This document shows positions 1 through 5,861 of a DNA stretch of 17,181 nt, piece after piece. The position numbers were made by a program, and so were the translations under genes. Positions within the stretch are counted from its first letter, which is position 1. Each line of letters opens with the position of its first letter. Origin of the DNA: Clostridiales bacterium (lineage in GTDB: Bacteria; Bacillota_A; Clostridia; Peptostreptococcales; Anaerovoracaceae); NCBI GenBank assembly GCA_024697655.1, contig JAILFI010000058.1, forward strand, positions 1 to 17,181, read 5' to 3'. The notes under the pieces were generated by a model. The model ran no database searches and was not told where the DNA came from. It worked only from the letters and a program-made list of their open reading frames with translations.

Positions 1-573
1 TTACATTTTATCTATTTGGGCAAATTCCAGTTCCACGGGGGTATCCCTGCCGAACATGGAGATCTTTGCCTTCACAGTCTCTTTTTCCTCATTGACCTCT
101 TCGACAACGCCCATGAAGGACTCGAAGGGACCATTGATGACCTTGATGCTGTCGCCGGGGTGCAGGTCCAGATCGATGTTGATCTTCTCGATGCCCATGC
201 GGCGCACTTCCTCAACGGAAAGCGGCACAGGATCCGAACCGTGCCCGACAAAACCGGTGACGCCCTGCGTGTTCCGCACCAGATACCAGGATTCGTTGGT
301 GACGATCATCTTGACGATGACGTATCCGGGGAACATCTTTCTGGTCTTGAGGACCATACGGCCGTCCTTCGGCTCCGCTTTTTCTTCGGTGGGCACACTG
401 ACCTGCAGGATCAGATCCTGCATGCCGCGGCTTTCCACCAGCTTTTCAATATTCGCCTTCACCTTGTTCTCGTGGCCGGAATACGTGTGGACGACATACC
501 ACTTCGGTGTACCGTCCCCGCGCAGTCCCTCCTCTTTCTTCGGCGAGACGCTGTTTCTTTCGATATCCGCCAT
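1..573 (-). CDS. nusG: Transcription termination/antitermination factor NusG
   Basis: 190-aa NusG, which binds RNA polymerase and influences pausing, Rho-dependent termination and transcription-translation coupling in the cytoplasm. The NGN domain begins at about residue 24 (KWYVVHTYSGHENKV) and contains the family-typical run KMFPGYVIVKM. A C-terminal KOW domain follows at about 137-165 (VINGPFESFMGVVEEV). The length is normal for bacterial NusG, with a short charged N-terminal extension of about 20 residues before the first strand. The ATG at 573 sits 12 nt after the secE stop, and the ribosome binding site (TAAGGAG) overlaps that stop, so translation is probably coupled. It is the third gene of rpmG-secE-nusG; rplK normally follows but would lie outside the window. 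The stop codon is the first three bases of the window, so the gene is complete. Confidence 0.97.
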   Translation of the reverse strand: MADIERNSVSPKKEEGLRGDGTPKWYVVHTYSGHENKVKANIEKLVESRGMQDLILQVSVPTEEKAEPKDGRMVLKTRKMFPGYVIVKMIVTNESWYLVRNTQGVTGFVGHGSDPVPLSVEEVRRMGIEKINIDLDLHPGDSIKVINGPFESFMGVVEEVNEEKETVKAKISMFGRDTPVELEFAQIDKM

Positions 574-585
574 GTAGACTACTCC

Positions 586-879
586 TTACATCGTGATCCC
601 GAGCAGCCCTTTCAGCGCTGCGAGGACGCCCGAATCAATGGCCCAGAAAGCCACTGCAAAGAAAACACACATCGCGATGACGACGCCGGTGTAAGCCCAC
701 AGTTCAGACTTGGTGGGCCAGACGACCTTCTTCATCTCAAGACGGACACCCTTGAAATACTCCTTCAGGCTGCCTCTTTTGCGCTTGGGCTGATTGGCCT
801 GTCTCTGCGCAGCAGTAGGCTTCTGCTGTACGGGTTCCGGCTTGGTGCTCTTTCTGTTGGCGCTGTTTCTATTTGCCAT
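586..879 (-). CDS. secE: Preprotein translocase subunit SecE
   Basis: 97-aa SecE, the small essential subunit that clamps SecY in the SecYEG protein-export channel of the cytoplasmic membrane. A hydrophilic, lysine- and glutamine-rich N-terminus of about 35 residues is followed by the amphipathic helix (SLKEYFKGVRLEMKKVVWPT), the hallmark WPTKSEL at 54-60, and a single transmembrane helix at about 63-85. The short single-TM form is typical of Gram-positive bacteria. The start at 879 follows the rpmG stop by 11 nt with TAAGGAGAG as ribosome binding site, so the rpmG stop codon is part of the Shine-Dalgarno region. It lies in the conserved rpmG-secE-nusG operon. Confidence 0.96.
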   Translation of the reverse strand: MANRNSANRKSTKPEPVQQKPTAAQRQANQPKRKRGSLKEYFKGVRLEMKKVVWPTKSELWAYTGVVIAMCVFFAVAFWAIDSGVLAALKGLLGITM

Positions 880-890
880 CGTTACTCTCC

Positions 891-1040
891 TTACTTGGTC
901 TCCTTATGCAGAGTGTGCTTCTTGCAGAAGGGGCAGTACTTGGTGAACTCCATCCTGTCAGGATTGTTCTGCTTGTTCTTGATGGTGTTGTAGTTGCGCT
1001 GTTTGCACTCCTGGCAAGCCAGTGTCACTTTCACTCTCAT
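891..1040 (-). CDS. rpmG: 50S ribosomal protein L33
   Basis: 49-aa ribosomal protein L33 of the large subunit. Two CxxC pairs (CQEC at residues 9-12 and CPFC at 36-39) form a zinc ribbon, so this is the zinc-binding (C+) form of L33. [12 protein letters not shown] is the usual start of the family. The reading frame is open upstream to an ATG at 1088, but the start at 1040 is chosen because GGAGGAG lies 7 nt before it; the ATG two codons earlier is too close to that site. It is first in the rpmG-secE-nusG operon and is driven by a consensus promoter at 1125-1153, leaving a leader of roughly 80 nt. Confidence 0.95.
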   Translation of the reverse strand: MRVKVTLACQECKQRNYNTIKNKQNNPDRMEFTKYCPFCKKHTLHKETK

Positions 1041-1124
1041 TTGCATTCTCCTCCGTTTTCCTAAATGGCCGGCAGGGCATATGCCCACACGTTACCATTA
1101 TAATTCTCATAAAGTCGCTTAATA

Positions 1125-1153
1125 ATTTTACATAACGCGTATTGCAATGTCAA
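1125..1153 (-). promoter_or_regulatory. Main promoter of rpmG-secE-nusG
   Basis: On the minus strand TTGACA (1153-1148) and TAAAAT (1130-1125) are separated by exactly 17 nt. This is a near-perfect housekeeping sigma promoter. Transcription should start near 1118, about 78 nt before the rpmG start codon. It lies about 19 bp downstream of the U-tract of the ptb terminator. Confidence 0.85.
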
Positions 1154-1171
1154 GCACTTTACAAGCGCAAT

Positions 1172-1222
1172 AAAAAAGAAGCTCCGCTTCCGTCACATAA
1201 TGTACCACGGAAGCGCCGCTTC
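1172..1222 (-). terminator. Rho-independent terminator after ptb
   Basis: Minus-strand arms 1222-1207 and 1193-1178 pair as GAAGC, a 2x2 internal loop, then nine further pairs (CGCTTCCGT with ACGGAAGCG), closing a 13-nt loop. A run of six T follows at 1177-1172. It is the second hairpin after ptb, following the structured element at 1246-1328. The loop and ascending arm also carry a promoter-like sequence (1199-1227). Confidence 0.8.
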
Positions 1223-1227
1223 GTCAA
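1199..1227 (-). promoter_or_regulatory. Possible second promoter inside the ptb terminator
   Basis: TTGACG (1227-1222) and TACATT (1204-1199) on the minus strand are spaced 17 nt. The -35 box touches the foot of the terminator hairpin, the spacer is its 5' arm and the -10 is in its loop. If active, RNA would start within the 3' arm, could not form the full terminator, and would run into rpmG. The match is good but the position may be coincidence. Confidence 0.4.
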
Positions 1228-1245
1228 GCGGTTTGCGGAATCGCC

Positions 1246-1328
1246 TATAAAAACGCGCAGCTGTCAGTCTGTCGCTCTCAGGCATCTTAGAACGATGTCC
1301 TCGAGCTGGACAGCCTGCGCTGCGCTTC
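1246..1328 (-). repeat. Structured dispersed element, copy A (downstream of ptb)
   Basis: An 83-bp intergenic element related to the one at 2380-2470. Shared minus-strand blocks, in order, are TCCAGCTCGA, CATCGTT, AGATGC, TGAGAGCGA, CTGACAGC and TTTTTATA. The outer arms GCGCAGC and GCTGCGC pair; inside, CTGTC pairs with GACAG, CTC with GAG and CATC with GATG. A T-rich end follows the outer stem, so it could act as a terminator. The ends also resemble short inverted repeats ending in TATA. Whether it is a REP/MITE-like element, a terminator or a small RNA cannot be settled here. Confidence 0.65.
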
Positions 1329-1408
1329 TTTCTATACGCGATCTGTCATTCCCGGCTTGCCGTGTCTGCGCCGGCTGTTCCATTTCGATATCCGCTAATA
1401 CCTGCGGA

Positions 1409-2317
1409 CTAAGCCTCTCCGTGGGCGATCAGGCAGGCGAGCAGGACGGAATTCAGTTTGCCTTCCGCCGTCTCTGTCCGCGAGGTCATCACCACGGGAG
1501 CCGCCGCGCCGAGCACAAGCCCGGTCATCTTGCCGCCCGCAAAATACATCAGTGTTTTGCCGACCGTATTGCAGCACTCGATCGTCGGGAACAGAAACAG
1601 GTCCGTTTCCCCTGCGATGCGGCTGGTCAATCCCTTATGGGCGACCGCTTCTCTGGAAACCGCCAGATCCATCGCCGTCGGACCTTCCACGATACACTTT
1701 CCGAATTCGCCTGCCATCGCCGCTTCCGCGATCGCCGCCGCATCCACGGTCGCGGTGATCTTCGGATCTACCATTTCGTTGGCACAGACGACGGCCACCT
1801 TCGGCTCTTCGATGCCGATCCGGTGCAATGCCTCCACGGCGTTCGACAGGATCTTCTTCTTCGCTTCCAGATCCGGCGCCGCGTTCATGCCGCCGTCGCA
1901 CATGAACATCAGCTTTGGGTAGGATGGCACTTCGTAGATCGCCAGATGGGAAAGCAGCCTGCCCGCGCGCAGCCCCCGTTCCTTATCCAGGACCGCATGC
2001 AGGAATGTGCTGCTGTTGACCATGCCCTTCATGAGCACATCCGCTTTGCCTTCACGCACCAGACCGGAAGCGGTCAGGCAAGCCTCCCTGTCATCCGCCT
2101 CATCGATGATCTCATACCCGTCACGGATGCCCCGTTCTTCTGCGAGCGCACGGATCTCGCTTTCTTTTCCCACGAGAATGAACTGCGCGATCTGTTTTTC
2201 TGCTGCCATCGCCACCATTTCGAGGATCACCTCATCGTGCGCGCCGCCGACCGCGATCGTCTTCTTTGGCAGCTGTGCCGCCTGTGTATGAACATCTTCG
2301 TAATTCCGATAGATCAT
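1409..2317 (-). CDS. ptb: Phosphate butyryltransferase-family enzyme (phosphate acyltransferase)
   Basis: 302-aa member of the PTA_PTB phosphotransacylase family. The length and overall sequence fit phosphate butyryltransferase, which converts butyryl-CoA and phosphate to butyryl-phosphate and CoA, better than the longer acetyl-specific Pta. Visible family features include VGGAHDEVILEM near the N-terminus, the central DVLMKGMVNSSTFLHAVL, FMCDGGMNAAPDLEAK, a repeated alanine-rich core, and TLMYFAGGKMTGLVLGA near the C-terminus. The start has GGAGGAG 6 nt upstream. It is monocistronic: own extended -10 promoter, own terminator, and flanking structured repeats. No butyrate kinase (buk) lies beside it, which is the usual partner, so the acyl substrate is uncertain (butyryl, other short-chain acyl, or acetyl). 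Its place between tuf and rpmG is unusual. Confidence 0.85.
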   Translation of the reverse strand: MIYRNYEDVHTQAAQLPKKTIAVGGAHDEVILEMVAMAAEKQIAQFILVGKESEIRALAEERGIRDGYEIIDEADDREACLTASGLVREGKADVLMKGMVNSSTFLHAVLDKERGLRAGRLLSHLAIYEVPSYPKLMFMCDGGMNAAPDLEAKKKILSNAVEALHRIGIEEPKVAVVCANEMVDPKITATVDAAAIAEAAMAGEFGKCIVEGPTAMDLAVSREAVAHKGLTSRIAGETDLFLFPTIECCNTVGKTLMYFAGGKMTGLVLGAAAPVVMTSRTETAEGKLNSVLLACLIAHGEA

Positions 2318-2330
2318 GGTTCGCTCCTCC

Positions 2331-2350
2331 GCCGGGCTCTGTGCCCGGCA
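2331..2350 (-). promoter_or_regulatory. Hairpin in the ptb leader next to the ribosome binding site
   Basis: GCCGGGC and GCCCGGC form a perfect 7-bp GC stem with a 6-nt loop, directly abutting GGAGGAG at 2330-2324. No T-run follows, so it is not a terminator. It would sit close to the 5' end of the ptb mRNA and may stabilise it or affect ribosome loading. Confidence 0.6.
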
Positions 2351-2362
2351 TTTCCTTTTTGA

Positions 2363-2371
2363 TTATAGCAC
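2363..2371 (-). promoter_or_regulatory. Extended -10 promoter of ptb
   Basis: TGC followed by TATAAT (2371-2363, minus strand) is a perfect extended -10 box. No good -35 is found at 17 nt (CCGCTT), as expected for an extended -10 promoter. The -35 region is the 3' arm of structured element B. The predicted start near 2356 gives a leader of about 40 nt. Confidence 0.7.
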
Positions 2372-2379
2372 ATTGGCAT

Positions 2380-2470
2380 ATAAAAAGCGGCTGTCAGCCG
2401 ATCGCTCTCACGCATCTGTGCTCGCTTCGTTCGCAACGATGCGTTCGAGCTGGATCGTCTGCGCCGCTCC
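2380..2470 (-). repeat. Structured dispersed element, copy B (upstream of ptb)
   Basis: A 91-bp relative of the element at 1246-1328 in the same orientation. Outer arms AGCGGC/GCCGCT pair and are followed by TTTTTATA. Inner helices are CGATC/GATCG, CTC/GAG and ACGCATC/GATGCGT, closing a loop that carries about 15 extra bases compared with copy A. It lies between the tuf terminator and the ptb -10 box, so it may act as a second terminator that shields the ptb promoter. Confidence 0.65.
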
Positions 2471-2488
2471 TTTACATTCGAGTTTGCG

Positions 2489-2522
2489 AAAACAAAGAGG
2501 CCCATGCTTTCGCATGAGCCTC
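2489..2522 (-). terminator. Rho-independent terminator of tuf
   Basis: GAGGCTCATGC, a GAAA tetraloop and GCATGGGCCTC pair over 11 bp with one G-U wobble, followed by TTTGTTTT. It starts 25 nt after the tuf stop codon. A textbook intrinsic terminator. Confidence 0.92.
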
Positions 2523-2547
2523 GAAGTTGCTTTTCAGTCAGTCGAGA

Positions 2548-3741
2548 TTACTCGATGATCTCGGTAACAACACCGGAACCAACGGTACGGCCGCCTTCTC
2601 TGATAGCGAAGCGAAGACCTTCGTCGATCGCGATCTCGGTGATCAGGCTGATCGTCATGACGACGTTGTCGCCAGGCATGCACATCTCTGTGCCTTCCGG
2701 AAGTGTCAGGTCACCCGTGACGTCCGTCGTTCTGAAGTAGAACTGCGGTCTGTAACCGTTGAAGAACGGTGTGTGACGGCCGCCTTCTTCCTTCTTCAGG
2801 ACGTAGACCTGGCCCTTGAACTTCGTGTGCGGATGGATGCTGCCCGGTGCGGACAGGACCTGTCCTCTTTCGATCTCGGTTCTCTGTACGCCGCGGAGAA
2901 GTGCGCCGATGTTGTCGCCGGTCTGCGCTTCGTCAAGCAGCTTTCTGAACATCTCGATACCCGTGACGACGACCTTTCTCTTCTCGTCGGTCAGACCTAC
3001 GATCTCGACGGTGTCGTTCAGCTTCAGGGTACCTCTCTCGACTCTGCCCGTAGCAACGGTGCCGCGGCCGGTGATCGAGAAAATGTCTTCGATCGGCATC
3101 AGGAACGGCTTGTCGGTGTCTCTTTCCGGTTCCGGAATGTAGTTGTCGACTTCTTCCATCAGTTCGACGACCTTGTCGCCCCACTCACCTGCCGGATCTT
3201 CCAGCGCCTTCAGAGCGGAACCGCGAACGATCGGTGTGTCGTCGCCCGGGAATTCGTACTCGTCGAGCAGCTCTCTGACTTCCATTTCGACCAGGTCGAG
3301 CAGCTCTTCGTCGTCGACCATGTCGCACTTGTTCAGGAAGACGATGATGTACGGTACGCCGACCTGACGGGACAGCAGGATGTGCTCTCTGGTCTGCGGC
3401 ATCGGACCGTCGGTCGCTGCGACGACCAGGATCGCGCCGTCCATCTGAGCAGCACCGGTGATCATGTTCTTGACGTAGTCAGCATGTCCCGGGCAGTCAA
3501 CGTGCGCGTAATGTCTGTTCGGTGTCTCATATTCTACGTGAGCGGTAGAAATGGTGATACCTCTTTCCTTTTCTTCGGGAGCCTTGTCGATCTCATCGAA
3601 CGCAACGTCAGCGCCCAGGCCGTATCTCTGTGCCAGGACAGAAGTGATCGCTGCAGTCAGCGTGGTCTTGCCGTGGTCGACGTGGCCGATGGTACCGATG
3701 TTGATATGCGGCTTGGTTCTTTCAAATTTCTGTTTCGCCAT
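2548..3741 (-). CDS. tuf: Elongation factor Tu
   Basis: 397-aa EF-Tu, the GTPase that carries aminoacyl-tRNA to the ribosomal A site. The G domain shows GHVDHGKT (19-26), the switch I run [18 protein letters not shown] (81-85) with the catalytic histidine, and NKCD; domains II and III are complete to the usual C-terminal VVTEIIE. The frame is open upstream into the tRNA, but the start at 3741 is chosen because AGGAGGAG lies just before it and the protein then begins with the canonical [20 protein letters not shown]. It is transcribed with tRNA-Thr from the promoter at 3887-3915 and ends at a strong terminator. No fusA or rpsL/rpsG lies beside it, so this is the tRNA-Thr-linked tuf locus rather than the str operon. 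Confidence 0.98.
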   Translation of the reverse strand: MAKQKFERTKPHINIGTIGHVDHGKTTLTAAITSVLAQRYGLGADVAFDEIDKAPEEKERGITISTAHVEYETPNRHYAHVDCPGHADYVKNMITGAAQMDGAILVVAATDGPMPQTREHILLSRQVGVPYIIVFLNKCDMVDDEELLDLVEMEVRELLDEYEFPGDDTPIVRGSALKALEDPAGEWGDKVVELMEEVDNYIPEPERDTDKPFLMPIEDIFSITGRGTVATGRVERGTLKLNDTVEIVGLTDEKRKVVVTGIEMFRKLLDEAQTGDNIGALLRGVQRTEIERGQVLSAPGSIHPHTKFKGQVYVLKKEEGGRHTPFFNGYRPQFYFRTTDVTGDLTLPEGTEMCMPGDNVVMTISLITEIAIDEGLRFAIREGGRTVGSGVVTEIIE

Positions 3742-3796
3742 TTTTTCTCCTCCTGAAAAGATGATTAACAAAACATATTGATTGATATTTCTATAT

Positions 3797-3873
3797 TGGA
3801 GCTGTTGAGCAGACTTGAACTGCCGAACCTCTTCCTTACCAAGGAAGCGCTCTACCAACTGAGCTACAACAGC
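3797..3873 (-). tRNA. tRNA-Thr (anticodon GGT)
   Basis: The cloverleaf folds fully: acceptor GCTGTTG/CAACAGC (7 perfect pairs), D arm GCTC-AGTTGGTA-GAGC, anticodon stem CTTCC/GGAAG with loop TTGGTAA (anticodon GGT, reading ACC/ACU), and T arm GGCAG-TTCAAGT-CTGCT with one G-U pair. Discriminator T and an encoded CCA end complete it at 77 nt. The variable loop is 6 nt (AGGTTC), one longer than usual. It precedes tuf by 55 nt and probably shares its transcript; the tRNA-Thr(GGU)-tuf linkage is also known from E. coli thrT-tufB. Confidence 0.95.
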
Positions 3874-3886
3874 ACGCTACCGACTA

Positions 3887-3915
3887 ATAATACTATGTCT
3901 TTCCCCCGTTGTCAA
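3887..3915 (-). promoter_or_regulatory. Promoter of tRNA-Thr-tuf, overlapping the sigH stop codon
   Basis: TTGACA (3915-3910) and TATTAT (3892-3887) on the minus strand are spaced 17 nt. The TGA of sigH (3914-3912) is part of the -35 box. Transcription should begin around 3880, a few bases before the tRNA 5' end. Confidence 0.85.
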
Positions 3916-4514
3916 TGGAGCATTCCGCTCTCTTGGACCATTTTTCTGATCTTCTTTTTCATCCGCTCTGCGGCATTGTAGATCGCTTTCGGATCCTTGC
4001 CCTGTTCGTCCGCCATCTGCTTCACACTTTTGCCCGCGAGGCGTCCCTCGAAAACGTACCGTTCCAGTTCACTGAAGCGGTCTTTCCACTCTCCCTGCAT
4101 CCGCGAAAGCAGATCGTCCGCCCCGGGCATCCCCGCCGCTCCGGCTTCCGCCGCAGCACCAAACTGCGCCGCCGCGATCCTGGCGCCGCTTTCCTCATCC
4201 AGCGAAAGCGAGGTGTTCAGCGGTTCGTGCTTTTTGCGCGCCGCCGCCTTGATCGCGTCCTGGATCTGCCGGTCGATGCACACCGAAGCGTAGGTAGCGA
4301 AAGCTGCCCCGCCTTCCGGGTCATACCCGCGGACCGCTTTGAACAGCCCGATCATCCCTTCCTGCACGACATCCTCTCTGTCCGCGCCTAATATATAGTA
4401 CGCTTTTGCGCGGAGCCTGACCTGTCCCTTGTAACGGGCGATCAGCTGTTCCTCCGCACGCCGGTCGCCGGCCTGTGCCGCCGCCGCCAGCGTTTCATCA
4501 GAACTCTTTTTCAT
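3912..4514 (-). CDS. sigH: RNA polymerase sigma factor, SigH/Spo0H type
   Basis: 200-aa sigma-70-family factor. Region 2 (about residues 43-90) shows GADREDVVQEGMIGLFKAVR and FATYASVCIDRQIQDAIKAA, then KKHEPLNTSLSLDEE, which is the SigH signature arrangement. Region 4 (about 146-195) is a helix-turn-helix with GKSVKQMADEQGKDPKAIYN. In Bacillus and Clostridium SigH controls early stationary-phase and sporulation genes; whether this organism sporulates cannot be judged here. The linker at 110-132 is alanine-rich. The ATG at 4514 shares its A with the TAA stop of rlmB, so translation is coupled; a longer frame to 4634 is just rlmB overlap. The gene lies between rlmB and tRNA-Thr, as in the conserved cluster, but the usual yacP between rlmB and sigH is missing. 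Confidence 0.93.
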   Translation of the reverse strand: MKKSSDETLAAAAQAGDRRAEEQLIARYKGQVRLRAKAYYILGADREDVVQEGMIGLFKAVRGYDPEGGAAFATYASVCIDRQIQDAIKAAARKKHEPLNTSLSLDEESGARIAAAQFGAAAEAGAAGMPGADDLLSRMQGEWKDRFSELERYVFEGRLAGKSVKQMADEQGKDPKAIYNAAERMKKKIRKMVQESGMLH

Positions 4515-5368
4515 TATTCCACCGCCCTGAGGTCCCGCTGTCTGCGCGCCTCGTAGAGAATGACCGCCGCCGCGTTGGAGGCGTTGAGTGAATTGATCTT
4601 CCCTTTGAGCGGGATCGAGACCGTCAGGTCGCAATGCTCCTTGACCAGCCGGCTGATGCCCTTCCCCTCATTGCCGACGACAATGGCCAGCGGTCCCGTC
4701 AGATCGGCTTCGTAATACAGGGAATCGCCCATGTCGCACGCGGCGATCCAGATGCCGCGCTCTTTGAGATCCTCCATCGTCCGCACCAGATTGGCAACGC
4801 GCGCGACCGGCATATACTCGATCGCCCCCGCGGACGCTTTCGCGACCGTCTCCGTCAACCCGGCGCTGCCGCGCTTCGGGATCACGATCCCGTGTGCGCC
4901 TGCGCATTCCGCGCTGCGCATGATCGCGCCCAGATTGTGCGGATCCTCCAGCCCGTCCAGCACGACGAGCAGCGGATCTTCTCCGCGCGCTGCCGCCGCC
5001 TGCAGGATCTCCTCCACGGATGCATAGGCGTGCGCCGCAGCCTGTGCGACAGTGCCCTGATGCACCGCGCCGTTCGCCATCCGGTCGAGCGCCGCCCGTG
5101 AAACACGGGTGCAGGTGATGCCGCGCTCCCTGGCCAGTGCGAGGATCCTGCCGATCGACCCCTCCGCATTATCCTGCACAAAAAGACGGTCGATCTCGCG
5201 GCCGCTCTTCAATGCCTCGAAAACCGCGTTGCGTCCGGCGATCATCCCTTCCGGAAGAGCAGCCGGAACGCCGCTTGGTTCTCTTTCTTCTGCTTTGCTA
5301 TTCCGCATCCTGCGGGGCGCCGTCTTCGGCTTTGCAGTCTTCGGCCTTGCAGTCTTTGTCTTCGCCAT
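4514..5368 (-). CDS. rlmB: 23S rRNA (guanosine-2'-O-)-methyltransferase RlmB (SpoU/TrmH family)
   Basis: 284-aa SPOUT methyltransferase, SAM-dependent, which 2'-O-methylates a guanosine of 23S rRNA. An L30e-like substrate-binding domain spans about 43-115 (MIAGRNAVFEALKSGREIDR). The knotted catalytic domain has motif 1 NLGAIMRSAECAGA (145-158), motif 2 IVVGNEGKGISRLV (229-242) and motif 3 IPLKGKINSLNASNAAAV (252-269). Residues 1-41 are a lysine- and proline-rich extension (KTARPKTAKPKTAPRR) encoded inside the 3' end of folA. The start at 5368 is the first ATG but has only a weak ribosome binding site; internal ATGs at 5308 and 5245 are alternatives that would remove some or all of the extension. 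The family assignment is firm, the exact rRNA target is inferred from gene position. Confidence 0.92.
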   Translation of the reverse strand: MAKTKTARPKTAKPKTAPRRMRNSKAEEREPSGVPAALPEGMIAGRNAVFEALKSGREIDRLFVQDNAEGSIGRILALARERGITCTRVSRAALDRMANGAVHQGTVAQAAAHAYASVEEILQAAAARGEDPLLVVLDGLEDPHNLGAIMRSAECAGAHGIVIPKRGSAGLTETVAKASAGAIEYMPVARVANLVRTMEDLKERGIWIAACDMGDSLYYEADLTGPLAIVVGNEGKGISRLVKEHCDLTVSIPLKGKINSLNASNAAAVILYEARRQRDLRAVE

Positions 5369-5852
5369 TGCTGTTCACTCTCTTATATCTGACAAACCGG
5401 TACCGGATCCCGTTCTCCTCGCAGCTCTCCTCCGCCTGCCAGTCGATCTCGAATGCCGGGTCCGCGTCCAGGTCCGGGAAGTACCGGTCGGCGTCGAACG
5501 CTTCGTCGATCTTCGTCACGTAAACGGTATCGACCCAGGGCAGCATCGCGCGGTACACGCTCTCGCCGCCGCAGACGATCACATCGCCGGTGAGCTGCCT
5601 CGCTTCTTCGATGCTGCGGCAGAGGGTGCAGCCCTCGCGGGCAAACGAAGGATCCCGGGACAGGACGATGTTTTCCCGTCCGGGAAGCGGCCGGCCGCCG
5701 GGAAACGAATCCAGCGTTTTCCGGCCGATCAGGATCCGTTTGCCGATGGTTTTTTCTTTAAAGTACCGCAGATCGCCGGGCAGATGGCAAAGCAACCGGT
5801 TGCCTTTGCCGATGCCCCAGTTGCGGTCGGCAGCGACGATGGCTTCGAACAT
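5298..5852 (-). CDS. folA: Dihydrofolate reductase
   Basis: 184-aa DHFR, which reduces dihydrofolate to tetrahydrofolate with NADPH. The core has IVAADRNWGIGKGNRL, the catalytic acid D27 in LPGDLRYFK, GRKTLDSF, and VIVCGGESVYRAML. The catalytic fold ends near residue 158 (RYRFVRYKR). A 26-residue acidic tail follows with the repeat KAEDC-KAEDG, which is not part of the normal enzyme. That tail overlaps the start of rlmB by 71 nt. The start at 5852 lies 9 nt after the thyA stop, and the thyA TAG is the first part of the ribosome binding site TAGGAGGT. ThyA next door produces the dihydrofolate this enzyme recycles. Confidence 0.93.
   Translation of the reverse strand: MFEAIVAADRNWGIGKGNRLLCHLPGDLRYFKEKTIGKRILIGRKTLDSFPGGRPLPGRENIVLSRDPSFAREGCTLCRSIEEARQLTGDVIVCGGESVYRAMLPWVDTVYVTKIDEAFDADRYFPDLDADPAFEIDWQAEESCEENGIRYRFVRYKRVNSNGEDKDCKAEDCKAEDGAPQDAE
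5325..5354 (-). repeat. 15-bp tandem repeat read in two frames (folA tail and rlmB head)
   Basis: Two copies of a 15-mer (GACTGCAAGGCCGAA and GACTGCAAAGCCGAA on the minus strand) differ at one base. In the folA frame they encode DCKAE twice; in the rlmB frame they give KTARP and KTAKP. Each 15-bp unit keeps both frames open, so copy number could vary without breaking either gene. Confidence 0.85.
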
Positions 5853-5861
5853 AATGACCTC

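Larger units (their letters stand above)
1041..1408. other. Intergenic region between ptb and rpmG
   Basis: This 368-bp gap is the only long gene-free stretch in the window. From the ptb side it holds a short TCCGC/GCGGA inverted repeat, the structured element copy A (1246-1328), a promoter-like pair (1199-1227), the ptb terminator (1172-1222), the main rpmG promoter (1125-1153) and the rpmG leader. No open frame in it has a convincing ribosome binding site or a recognisable protein. Confidence 0.8.

Noticed and set aside
1097..1102. TATAAT in the rpmG leader as a further promoter
   Set aside because: No acceptable -35 or extended -10 lies at the right distance; the consensus promoter at 1125-1153 explains the operon.
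1142..2362. Plus-strand frame of 406 codons across ptb and its flanks
   Set aside because: Antisense shadow of ptb that also runs through the repeats and terminator; low-complexity composition and no recognised domain.
1246..2470. ptb as cargo of a composite transposon bounded by elements A and B
   Set aside because: No transposase is present, the copies are diverged, and clear target-site duplications were not found. They are better described as dispersed structured elements until searched genome-wide.
3741..3858. Longer EF-Tu starting at 3858
   Set aside because: The extension would be translated from the tRNA gene. The ATG at 3741 has a perfect ribosome binding site and gives the canonical N-terminus.
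4515..4634. Longer SigH starting at 4634
   Set aside because: The extra 40 codons lie inside rlmB, are glycine- and arginine-rich, and match no SigH N-terminus. The ATG at 4514 overlaps the rlmB stop as coupled genes do.
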